From contig JAEESW010000007.1 of NCBI GenBank assembly GCA_016290135.1, forward strand, positions 1-64,000: a DNA stretch of 64,000 nt. Reading direction: 5' to 3'. Both the position numbers and the translations under genes were made by a program. Under the pieces are notes generated by a model. The model was not told the origin of the DNA and ran no database searches. It saw only the letters and a list, made by a program, of their open reading frames with translations. This document shows, one piece after another, positions 43,636-51,087 of this stretch (positions within the stretch are counted from its first letter, which is position 1; every line of letters starts with the position of its first letter). Origin of the DNA: a bacterium (GTDB lineage: Bacteria > UBP6 > UBA1177).

Positions 43636-44143
43636 AAATCGTCTCCAGTTTTTTCAATAGTTCCACAGCTTTTTCCGTATGGAACGAATACTGCATCGAA
43701 AGTTCCTTGTAAGTCATACGCTTTTTGAGCATTTCAATGTCTATGAAATTCTGCTCATATTGCTGAAACAAAACAGCCATATCGTCATTTGCGACAGGAC
43801 CGTGGACAATATCATACTTGCAATCCTGATTGCATAGCGGATCAGTCAAATCTGAAAAATAACGATTTCTGTTGTTCATAACGAACAAAGCCCACTCCTC
43901 AGACGGAATTGTCAAAAAATCCTTTATTTTCAAATCATTGCTTCTCATAAAGCTGTCATTGATTTCATAGACATTCAAAATCGGCTTGCCGTAACCTTTT
44001 ATCCTCACTGTTCGTTTTGCCATATTCTCAGCTTGGACACGAATATCAGACAGGTAAAATCCTCGGCCGAAATCTCTGAAAGGTTTGCACATTTTCAGAG
44101 CGATTTCCTTAACTTCGGTATTGCTCCCGTGATAGAGAATCAA
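43628..44143 (-). CDS. DUF3990 protein, probable ADP-ribosyltransferase-fold toxin
   Basis: A 171-residue protein of the DUF3990 family. LYHGSN at residues 3-8 and FGRGFYLSD at 25-33 match the first two motifs of the ADP-ribosyltransferase fold (strand with His/Arg, then G-x-GFY). A later acidic position, probably in the NDDMAVLFQQY region, would complete an H-Y-E type site; I cannot fix which residue. Genes of this family usually pair with DUF3791 proteins, and here one lies on each side with 4- and 8-base overlaps. Likely the toxin of a toxin-antitoxin module; activity is inference. Confidence 0.75.
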   Translation of the reverse strand: MILYHGSNTEVKEIALKMCKPFRDFGRGFYLSDIRVQAENMAKRTVRIKGYGKPILNVYEINDSFMRSNDLKIKDFLTIPSEEWALFVMNNRNRYFSDLTDPLCNQDCKYDIVHGPVANDDMAVLFQQYEQNFIDIEMLKKRMTYKELSMQYSFHTEKAVELLKKLETIYV

Positions 44144-44364
44144 AGCGTTCCTCCGTTCTGACGGCAGATCTCTGCCATATCCTCGACAGCGTCTTCAATC
44201 GAAAGAGTGTGTTCGATCTCGTAATGCTCTTTCAAAAACGCTATCGCTTTGTTGTTGTAAAGGTAAATAAAAGCATCTTTCTTTGAAAGATCGTGAGCGG
44301 CGGCAAAACCGCTTACGCAGGCAACCATGTAGGAAATCTGGTTATTTTGTTTAAGAATTGCCAT
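44140..44364 (-). CDS. DUF3791 protein, antitoxin-like
   Basis: A 74-residue DUF3791 member (ISYMVACVSGFAAAHDLSKKDAFIYLYN, then HYEIEHTLSIEDAVEDM). GGAG precedes the ATG. Its stop overlaps the DUF3990 start (ATGA), the usual arrangement for an antitoxin made first. A related orphan gene is at 16156-16401. Confidence 0.75.
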   Translation of the reverse strand: MAILKQNNQISYMVACVSGFAAAHDLSKKDAFIYLYNNKAIAFLKEHYEIEHTLSIEDAVEDMAEICRQNGGTL

Positions 44365-44447
44365 TTGATTGTCTCCATTTCAAAAAAACCGAAAAATTAT
44401 AGCAGAAAAAGGATTTTTAACAAGAGTTTAAAACAGGCAATTTGAAT

Positions 44448-45920
44448 TTATCGATTTACAATTATTTCCTTAACTTCTTCAACATAATCTTCAACGATCT
44501 TAATGGTTTTTCCGTCACATTCAAGAATGTTGTCACCGATCTCGTCGAATAGTGCTGCGTTTATGGTGTCGGCGACTACTGAGGGCATGAGATGCGCGGC
44601 TTTGATGTATTCGTCTGCCGAGCCTGTTTTAAGCAAGTTTCGCAGGATTTCGGTGTGGATTTTGTCAAGGAGACCGTTTTCTTCGTTTTCGGGAAGTGTT
44701 TCAACTTCGGTTTCTTCTTCGATCTCTTCTTCTGTGAGGAGGCTTTCTCTTGTAAGAGCCGCGTCGCTTCTGATCTTGTCCAAGCCAGAGATATCGATAT
44801 TTATTTTCGGTCTTTTGGCCTCGATTTCAGCTTTTTTATCTGCCGCAACGACTGCTTCGGCATACTGTGTTGCCCAGCTTTCATCAGGTTTTTTGCGTAA
44901 AGTTCTGCCGGTTTTCAGATATTTTCGGAAAACTCTCTCGCCCTCGTGAAGAAGCGCGTAGAATTTTTCCTTGTCGAACATCATTTTTTCGAAATATTCC
45001 TCATACCACACGCCGTTTCTGCAGAAGTATCGTCTGCATTCGTCGATGCGGCACTCCTTGTCGGGACCGGAATATTCGTCGTGGTAGAGCGCGTTGAAGA
45101 GAGGGTGCCATTTTATGGTGTAGATCTGCCCGAAACACTCCGTGAAAAAGTCGAGACCGCATTCATTGTACTTGGCCGAAACACATTTCCAAAGCTCTGC
45201 GAAAAGGTGTTTCCCGCGGCTTCCGTTTTCAGCGACAATCGGAGACTGGAAGAGGTCTTTTTCAGCAAAAAAACTGAGTGCCAGAAATATTTCATCATCC
45301 TTTTTCGATGCCGGATCCCGCAGTACCGCAAGGTATGTGTCCGAAGCAAGCATGAAGGGATCGAGATACCGTTTGACTGTCTCAAGCGGCAGCCGGTGTA
45401 TTACGGCATAGTCGAACATCCACTGCTTCAAATCTTTCTGCAGGAGCTTTCCACCGGATCCGTAATCGGAAACATCGGGAAAATTTTTGTCAAAATCCTC
45501 CAATCTTCTGAAACTTTCTTCCGGCGATCCTGTCCCGATCCCGCAGAGCAGCTCATAGATGTAAAGATATGCGAACGGAGGTTCGACGGGAGTGAAGATC
45601 CCTTTTCTTACCGCGGTCCTCCAAGTGAAATATTTTCTGAGCTGGCTTAATGAAAGATCGTGGTAGGAGGGCGAAAAGTATGTGCATTTTCCGCTCCAGC
45701 CGTGATAATCGTCCTCGAAATCCTTCATGAACCCGCCCTGACGGATGAAATTTTTTTTCTGCTGCCCGAAAGAGCCGTCGCCGTATTCGTAAAGTTTCAT
45801 CATCTCCCAGATCTTCTGCGGGATATCGGGATCGTTCAGCGCAAAAGAGGCGATTTCAGTATCGTGATATTGTTCTTCGTTCGAGTCATTCCGGTTTTCA
45901 AGAACGATATACTTGGACAT
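44448..45920 (-). CDS. TerB-N/TerB-C domain protein
   Basis: A 490-residue protein. The N-terminal half (YDHLS/LSQLRKYFTWRTAVRKG...PFAYLYIYELLCGIG) is the TerB-N domain; a helical core follows, then a glutamate-rich linker (EEEIEEETEVETLPENEE), and the C-terminal TerB-C part ending IVEDYVEEVKEIIVNR. Such proteins belong to Ter-linked systems that have been proposed to process DNA under stress and are known to neighbour SF2 helicases and P-loop ATPases. Here the ATPase and helicase lie downstream on the same strand, but a toxin module, a terB relic and a Sel1 gene come between. It starts 3 bp after holA, so it shares the housekeeping transcript or hijacks it. Confidence 0.75.
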   Translation of the reverse strand: MSKYIVLENRNDSNEEQYHDTEIASFALNDPDIPQKIWEMMKLYEYGDGSFGQQKKNFIRQGGFMKDFEDDYHGWSGKCTYFSPSYHDLSLSQLRKYFTWRTAVRKGIFTPVEPPFAYLYIYELLCGIGTGSPEESFRRLEDFDKNFPDVSDYGSGGKLLQKDLKQWMFDYAVIHRLPLETVKRYLDPFMLASDTYLAVLRDPASKKDDEIFLALSFFAEKDLFQSPIVAENGSRGKHLFAELWKCVSAKYNECGLDFFTECFGQIYTIKWHPLFNALYHDEYSGPDKECRIDECRRYFCRNGVWYEEYFEKMMFDKEKFYALLHEGERVFRKYLKTGRTLRKKPDESWATQYAEAVVAADKKAEIEAKRPKINIDISGLDKIRSDAALTRESLLTEEEIEEETEVETLPENEENGLLDKIHTEILRNLLKTGSADEYIKAAHLMPSVVADTINAALFDEIGDNILECDGKTIKIVEDYVEEVKEIIVNR

Positions 45921-45923
45921 CTG

Positions 45924-46946
45924 CTACAGGAAATAATCAGACATGAAGCGCTCGATCTCGATATTCGTTTCGGCGGTCCCTGTTTCGGCCGCGCCTTTCA
46001 TCCCGAGTTCTATTTTTGAGATACGCCTCAATGCCTGGATAACTGTTGAGTTTTTGTATTTCGCGGCGATAGCGGATGCATTCCCGCGCATATAAAACAC
46101 TTTTGAAGCGGCAAGATAAGATGAAATTTCGCTGTTTTTACCTTCGTGGACCATGATCTTTATCTGCATTATCGCTTTGAAGTGTTTGAAAAACATCGAA
46201 ATGATCACAGGATTGACCTTCTGTTCCGCCTCGACGATCAGAGTTTCGCGGTAAAGCGATATCGCAGCCGCTTTTTTCCCTGAAACGAGCAGGTCCATTA
46301 TCTTGAAAATGACCTGTTCGCTGAGATCGTTGAGGATGAGCGACATTTTGTCGTACTTCATTTCTGTTATCTGTTTCGCTTCGGCGTAAAGTTTCAGCTT
46401 TTCGATCTCGTTGTGGATAAAGAACATATCCTGATTTGCGCCGTTCAGGAAAAACGCGACAAGATTCTCGTCAGGTGTGAACGGAGAAAACTCATTTTTT
46501 ATGAAATTTTTGAGCTCTACAGTCGAAGGAAGCGGCACAGGAAAGTAGATCTTGGTCATTTTCTGCAACGATTTGAAGAATTTGAGCCTTTTGTCGATCT
46601 CGCTCAAAAAAACTATCAGAAAGTTCGCTGTCTCGCATGAATCGATATAGCGTTCAAGCATTTTCAGGTCTGTTTCGGCAAGTTTTTCGGGGATCTCGAG
46701 GGCAATGATCCTGCATGTCGCGAAAAGAGTCATCTCGCTGGCTGTTCCGACAGCTTCGGTGACTGCGTTTTTGTTTTCTCCCGCATCGAAAAAGCAGACT
46801 TCGACACCGTTGTCTGCATTGGATAGAGCGGAGATCTCAGTTTTCATCGTCTTCAGGACATATCGCTCCGGACAGTGGACAAAGAAGATCCCGCCGCTTT
46901 TGTCAAAGTCGATGAGATCTTTTATCGAAGGAGGGTAGTTTTTCAT
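45924..46946 (-). CDS. holA: DNA polymerase III delta subunit
   Basis: The clamp-loader subunit that opens the sliding clamp. About 340 residues, with the holA pattern: an N-terminal FFVHCPERYVLK strand, FATCRIIALEIPE, then FLSEIDKRLKFFKSLQK, and the three-helix C-terminal domain (SEQVIFKIMDLLVSGKKAAAIS). The family lacks a working ATP site, as here. Either ATG 46946 or a GTG at 46950-46952 that overlaps the upstream stop could be the start; I chose the ATG. Upstream partner is the DUF1232 gene; downstream is the TerB gene at 3 bp. Confidence 0.85.
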   Translation of the reverse strand: MKNYPPSIKDLIDFDKSGGIFFVHCPERYVLKTMKTEISALSNADNGVEVCFFDAGENKNAVTEAVGTASEMTLFATCRIIALEIPEKLAETDLKMLERYIDSCETANFLIVFLSEIDKRLKFFKSLQKMTKIYFPVPLPSTVELKNFIKNEFSPFTPDENLVAFFLNGANQDMFFIHNEIEKLKLYAEAKQITEMKYDKMSLILNDLSEQVIFKIMDLLVSGKKAAAISLYRETLIVEAEQKVNPVIISMFFKHFKAIMQIKIMVHEGKNSEISSYLAASKVFYMRGNASAIAAKYKNSTVIQALRRISKIELGMKGAAETGTAETNIEIERFMSDYFL

Positions 46947-46948
46947 GA

Positions 46949-47383
46949 TCACAGCAGAATATTCAGGACGCTTTGAATGTCGTTTTCATCAACATTTCCG
47001 AACCAGCCGGAGAGTTTGCCGCGCGCCTGGGTGATCACTTCATTGTCAATGTATGATGTGACTTTCTTGAGTGCGACATAAAGCGCCGTCAAGTCATCGG
47101 CATACCCTACGATCGGAATAAAATCGGGGATCAGGTCGAGCGGAAGGATGAAATATCCGAGTGCCGCGACAACGAGAGCCTTTTCCGTCATCGGCATTTT
47201 GTCGCTCTTCATCGCGTAAAAAAGGAGCAGAGCTGCAAAAACGACCTTTGCCCCCGCCGCCTTGCCGTATTCGATGATCTTGCTGAAAAACGAATCTTCG
47301 CTGAAATGTTTGGAATACTTTGCGCCGTTGTCAATAACTTCCTGAGCTGCAGCCTTTTCTTTTTCCTTGTAATTTTCGCTCAT
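46949..47383 (-). CDS. DUF1232 (YkvA-like) membrane protein
   Basis: A 144-residue protein whose core YFILPLDLIPDFIPIVGYADD is the DUF1232 signature between two hydrophobic stretches (about 48-65 and 78-105). The N-terminal 45 residues are charged. Function of the family is unknown. GGGAGG precedes the ATG, and the gene overlaps or abuts holA, so both probably share the promoter at 47415-47442. Confidence 0.85.
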   Translation of the reverse strand: MSENYKEKEKAAAQEVIDNGAKYSKHFSEDSFFSKIIEYGKAAGAKVVFAALLLFYAMKSDKMPMTEKALVVAALGYFILPLDLIPDFIPIVGYADDLTALYVALKKVTSYIDNEVITQARGKLSGWFGNVDENDIQSVLNILL

Positions 47384-47414
47384 AAAAACCTCCCGATTCT
47401 AAGTTGCAACTCTT

Positions 47415-47442
47415 TTTTTAGTGCAATATTCCGGAAAGTCAA
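47415..47442 (-). promoter_or_regulatory. Candidate promoter of the DUF1232-holA-terB unit
   Basis: Minus strand TTGACT (47442-47437), 16 bp, TAAAAA (47420-47415), 32 bp before the start at 47383. Confidence 0.4.
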
Positions 47443-47452
47443 CCTGTAAAGA

Positions 47453-48214
47453 TCATTCCGGCTGATTTTCATACATGATCTCTGTTCCGACTTCGGAATA
47501 TTCTCCGTTTTCGCTGCGGAGTTCGAAGATCTCTGCGTCAGAGAGGGAGAAAAAGGCAGTTTCCGTCCCTAAAACGAAAGAAGCCGCAAATGTCGCAGGT
47601 CTTGTTGAAGAGTTTTCGCGGAAAAAAGCGATGTTTTTCAGTGTGTAACCCGATTTCGCAGCTGAAAAAAGGGCGAACTGAAGTCTTGATGCAGGAAAGA
47701 TCACAATGAATTTTCCACCCTTGCGCAGGATATTTTTGGAAATCTCAAAAAAATCGGCGAGGCTTCCGGCAACTTCGTGCTTTGCGAGAGCTTTTTCGGA
47801 ATCTGCACTCAAATGCCCGCTTTCTTTGGCAAAATAGGGAGGATTTACAAAAACAAGGTCATATTTTTTTCTTTTTGCCTTCGCAAAATCGGCAAAATCG
47901 GCGTGAACTGCCGAAATTTCGCCGGACAGAGAGTTCCTTTCGATATTTTTTTCAAGGATCCCGCAGAGCGACTCCTGGATCTCAATGCAGTCGATCTTAG
48001 GCAGGAATCCGCGTCTTTTAAGGACGATCGAAACTATCCCGCTCCCTGCACCGATCTCAAGAGCGGTGTTTTCCGGGCCGAAAGCAGAGCAGATTCTGTT
48101 TACGAACCACGAAAGGATCATAGAGTCGGAATTGAAGCGGTATCCGTTTTTGCTCTGATATAACTCAGTGGATTTGTTATAGATTTTGTTTAAAGTGAGT
48201 TCGTTTTCAAGCAT
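47453..48214 (-). CDS. TrmN6-like tRNA1(Val) adenine-N6 methyltransferase
   Basis: A 253-residue SAM-dependent methyltransferase. YRFNSDSMILSWF at the N-terminus, the SAM loop EIGAGSGIVSIVL, and the catalytic NPPYF are the pattern of the YfiC/TrmN6 group, which methylates A37 of tRNA-Val. The acidic CIEIQ motif binds the ribose. It starts three bases after the tsaC stop, in the same operon. A general N6-adenine methyltransferase remains possible. Confidence 0.8.
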   Translation of the reverse strand: MLENELTLNKIYNKSTELYQSKNGYRFNSDSMILSWFVNRICSAFGPENTALEIGAGSGIVSIVLKRRGFLPKIDCIEIQESLCGILEKNIERNSLSGEISAVHADFADFAKAKRKKYDLVFVNPPYFAKESGHLSADSEKALAKHEVAGSLADFFEISKNILRKGGKFIVIFPASRLQFALFSAAKSGYTLKNIAFFRENSSTRPATFAASFVLGTETAFFSLSDAEIFELRSENGEYSEVGTEIMYENQPE

Positions 48215-48217
48215 AGA

Positions 48218-48850
48218 TCAAAGGACTTTTCTGAAAATATCCTCTTTTTTTATCGCGCCTTCTCGGACTATTTCGAAATTGTGATGCTCGACCCTGACGA
48301 TCGTAGAAGGAATGTTTGTCGGGCTTGCCTGATGCTCGATAGAGATCGAATCGTCGCAGATGAGGACGCCGTCTATAACTCCGTCAAAGTATGAAAAGAC
48401 ATCGGTATAGTTCGTTGCCGGAGCCTGACCTGTTATATTGGCACTCGTGCTGACGATCGGATGTCCGACCAGATCGATGAATTTGTTGACGAAAGAGTAA
48501 GGCGAGCAGCGGATCCCGACATAGCCTGTTCCGCCCGTTATGAATTCAGGAAGGTCCGGTTTGCACTCGTGGATTATCGTGAGCGGTCCCGGCCAGAAGA
48601 ATTTCGCGAGCCTCTGTGCGACAGGAAGAAAGCCTTCTATAAGTTCCGAGAGCATCTCATCTTTTCTGTTGTTTGAAATGAGGACGGAAAGCGGTTTGTT
48701 CGCCGCTATTCCTTTGATCTGCTTGATCCTCATGACAGGTTCTTCCTCGAAAATGATCGAGCCGAGTCCGTAAACTGTTTCGGTCGGATATGCGATGACC
48801 TGGCCGTTTCTGACCTTCCACGCAGCTTCTTCGATTGAAAGGATCTCCAT
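48218..48850 (-). CDS. tsaC: L-threonylcarbamoyladenylate synthase
   Basis: A 210-residue YrdC/Sua5-fold enzyme that makes the intermediate for t6A in tRNA. YPTETVYGLG, KGIAANKPLSVLI, WPGPLTII and STSANITG are all present. It lacks the C-terminal Sua5 domain, so it is the short form. It lies one base after purE and runs into the tRNA methyltransferase gene, giving two tRNA-modification genes in a row. Confidence 0.92.
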   Translation of the reverse strand: MEILSIEEAAWKVRNGQVIAYPTETVYGLGSIIFEEEPVMRIKQIKGIAANKPLSVLISNNRKDEMLSELIEGFLPVAQRLAKFFWPGPLTIIHECKPDLPEFITGGTGYVGIRCSPYSFVNKFIDLVGHPIVSTSANITGQAPATNYTDVFSYFDGVIDGVLICDDSISIEHQASPTNIPSTIVRVEHHNFEIVREGAIKKEDIFRKVL

Positions 48851-48851
48851 A

Positions 48852-49340
48852 CTACACCTCTTTAGCTAAATCTTGGATTTTATTATCTTTTGCCTCGACT
48901 TCGTCTTTCATTTTCATTTTGTACGCCTTGAGTTTTGCGGCAAGTTCTCCGTCAGATGCGGCAAGGATCTGGACTGCAAAAAGTCCCGCGTTTTTTGCAC
49001 CGTCGATAGCCATTGTTGCAACGGGAACGCCTGAAGGCATCTGGACAGTCGCATAGAGCGCGTCAAGTCCGTGGAGAGCGCCTGAATCCAAAGGAACGGC
49101 GATGACCGGTTTTACAGTATGTGCTGCAACGACTCCGGCAAGGTGGGCTGCGGCTCCTGCGCCGGCGATAAAGCACGATCCGTCAAAATTTTCAACGAGA
49201 GCGACTGTTTTTTCGGGCGTTCTGTGCGCCGAACTTACATGAACTTCAAAAGCGACTCCGAATTCTTTGAGGACAGCAACTGCCTTCTGCATGACTTTCC
49301 AGTCGGAATCGCTGCCCATGATGATCATTACTTTGTTCAT
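48852..49340 (-). CDS. purE: N5-carboxyaminoimidazole ribonucleotide mutase
   Basis: A 162-residue class I PurE of purine synthesis. GSDSDW, SSAHRTPE with the catalytic His, AGAGAAAHLAGV and QMPSGVPVATMAI are all in place. The enzyme works with PurK, which is not in this window. Gap of two bases to the upstream gene, one base to tsaC. Confidence 0.95.
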   Translation of the reverse strand: MNKVMIIMGSDSDWKVMQKAVAVLKEFGVAFEVHVSSAHRTPEKTVALVENFDGSCFIAGAGAAAHLAGVVAAHTVKPVIAVPLDSGALHGLDALYATVQMPSGVPVATMAIDGAKNAGLFAVQILAASDGELAAKLKAYKMKMKDEVEAKDNKIQDLAKEV

Positions 49341-49342
49341 TT

Positions 49343-49816
49343 TTACCTCTGTTTCTGCTGATTTACATTGTTTTTATTCTGTTTTTTATTGTAGATTTCA
49401 CTCAAAAGATCCAATTTCTTACGCGAAAGTTCCATACATTTTGAAATTTGTTCTGCCGAAACCGTTTTGTCCCCGGATGAATATTTTTTTATTTCCCCGG
49501 AGCACTTCAAAAGCTTGTCAAATGCCGAAATTATCTCTTTTGTAAGGGGATCTGGCGCGATGTTTCTGACCAAGATTATCGATTTTCCGTTCGAGACCGT
49601 CGCATCGACTTCGTCAAGGATCGCTATGATGTATTCTTTGTCTACAGCTTTTGCCGCCGCAAGGCTCATCGTGAGAGTCTCAAGCCTGTAAGCAAGCGAG
49701 ATCTCACCGATCGCGACAGCCTGGTATTTCAAAGTGAGAAGCGTTGTTTCGGCAGTATCCGGAAAAAGGGTGAAAAAAGAAAAGAGAATTAGAAATACAA
49801 GGGAAATGCGCTTCAT
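49343..49816 (-). CDS. Small exported protein of unknown function
   Basis: A 157-residue protein with a signal peptide (MKRISLVFLILFSFFTLFP) and an otherwise helical sequence with two cysteines. No family recognised. It is the first gene of the purE-tsaC-trmN unit, with a good promoter just upstream and two bases before purE. Confidence 0.75.
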   Translation of the reverse strand: MKRISLVFLILFSFFTLFPDTAETTLLTLKYQAVAIGEISLAYRLETLTMSLAAAKAVDKEYIIAILDEVDATVSNGKSIILVRNIAPDPLTKEIISAFDKLLKCSGEIKKYSSGDKTVSAEQISKCMELSRKKLDLLSEIYNKKQNKNNVNQQKQR

Positions 49817-49843
49817 AAAAACTCCCCGAAAAAAAAGCGCATT

Positions 49844-49871
49844 ATTATACTTTTTTTGCGGAAAAAGTCAA
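49844..49871 (-). promoter_or_regulatory. Promoter of the purE operon
   Basis: Minus strand TTGACT (49871-49866), 16 bp, perfect TATAAT (49849-49844), 28 bp before the start codon at 49816. Confidence 0.65.
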
Positions 49872-49985
49872 AATTCGGAGTCGTTTTTGCCGTTGTTGTT
49901 TCATTAGAATGATCCGCGCCGTCGGTATAACATCATAACGATATTCCGATGTGACGGATCTGATTCCGGCGCGTCGGAAAAGATA

Positions 49986-50987
49986 TTATTTTTTGCCTTC
50001 GGTGTATTCCAGCATCCAGTTGTAGTGGTCGCGGAAGATCTCTTCGACGTTTCTGAATTTCATTCCGAGCTCTTTCTGAGCCTTTTCGGATGATGCGTGG
50101 AGGTCGCTTTTCAGGATCCTTGCACTGCCGCGGGTGATCACAGGTTCAACGCTCTTGAAAAAGCGGTAAAAACAGTTCTCCGCCAGGAATCCTGCAGTGT
50201 ACATCAGCCAGTAGGGCAGGGAAACTTTCGGGCGTTTCCTTCCGGAAAGTTTTTCAAGGATCCCCATCATTTCGTCGTTCGTCGTGTGGCCGCCTGTAAG
50301 AAGGTAAAATTCGCCGGTCTTACCCTTTTCGCCTGCAAGGATTATTCCTTCGACGACATCTCTGACATCGACCCAGTCGAATCCGCCGTAAGCGGGATAT
50401 GCCGGAAGTTTGCCTTTGCGGAAATTCATTTCCATCGTTCCCATCTGCGACGGACGGAAGTCGTTCGGACCGAGGATTCCTACAGGGCAGACTGTTACGG
50501 CGTCTATTCTTCCTTCTTCGACCGCCTTCTGGACGATAAGAGAGCCTTCGGCCTTCGTGATGCCGTATTCAAGCATCGCTCTGTCGGGGTTGAAACCCAT
50601 TTCTTCGGTCGCGACGACGCCTTCACCCGGATCGCCCAAAGCCTCGATCGAACTGACGTGAACGAGTCTCCTGACTTTGTCTGCTATGCACGCTTCGACG
50701 ACGTTTCTGACACCGTCGACGTTGACTGTTTTGATCTTGTCGTAAACACCGCACTTGATAGAGATCGCAGCCGCGCAGTTATAGACCAGATCGGCTCCTT
50801 CAAAAGCCCTTTTCAGCGATTCAAGATCCCTCGTATCGCCTTTTACCTCTTCAAAATCGAGCCCTTCGATCGCCTTTCTGACCGTAGTTTCCTCGTGAAT
50901 GAGGATCCTCGGTCTGATGCCTCTTTTGTTGAGTTTGCGGACAAGGTTGTTGCCTACATGACCGCTTGCACCTGTGATGACTATCAT
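49986..50987 (-). CDS. NAD(P)-dependent epimerase/dehydratase
   Basis: A 333-residue extended SDR. ITGASGHVG is the cofactor loop, VHVSSIEALG carries the catalytic serine and YGITKAE the Tyr-Lys pair. The C-terminal half has the NSDRE-family substrate region; the hydrophobic segment (LPYWLMYTAGFLAENCFYRFFK) resembles dihydroflavonol reductase-like and sterol-dehydrogenase-like members. The start at 50987 has GGAGGG upstream; a TTG 12 bases earlier is rejected. Substrate unknown. A unit of its own with the promoter at 51023-51050. Confidence 0.85.
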   Translation of the reverse strand: MIVITGASGHVGNNLVRKLNKRGIRPRILIHEETTVRKAIEGLDFEEVKGDTRDLESLKRAFEGADLVYNCAAAISIKCGVYDKIKTVNVDGVRNVVEACIADKVRRLVHVSSIEALGDPGEGVVATEEMGFNPDRAMLEYGITKAEGSLIVQKAVEEGRIDAVTVCPVGILGPNDFRPSQMGTMEMNFRKGKLPAYPAYGGFDWVDVRDVVEGIILAGEKGKTGEFYLLTGGHTTNDEMMGILEKLSGRKRPKVSLPYWLMYTAGFLAENCFYRFFKSVEPVITRGSARILKSDLHASSEKAQKELGMKFRNVEEIFRDHYNWMLEYTEGKK

Positions 50988-51022
50988 TTTTCCCTCCAAA
51001 GTGATAAAAAAACAACCAATGA

Positions 51023-51050
51023 AATATAGCGATTATTTGATGATTTTCAA
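51023..51050 (-). promoter_or_regulatory. Candidate promoter of the epimerase gene
   Basis: Minus strand TTGAAA (51050-51045), 16 bp, TATATT (51028-51023), 36 bp before the start codon. Confidence 0.5.
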
Positions 51051-51087
51051 ATAAGAAAAGTTACAGCAGGAAAAAATTTTTTATGGA

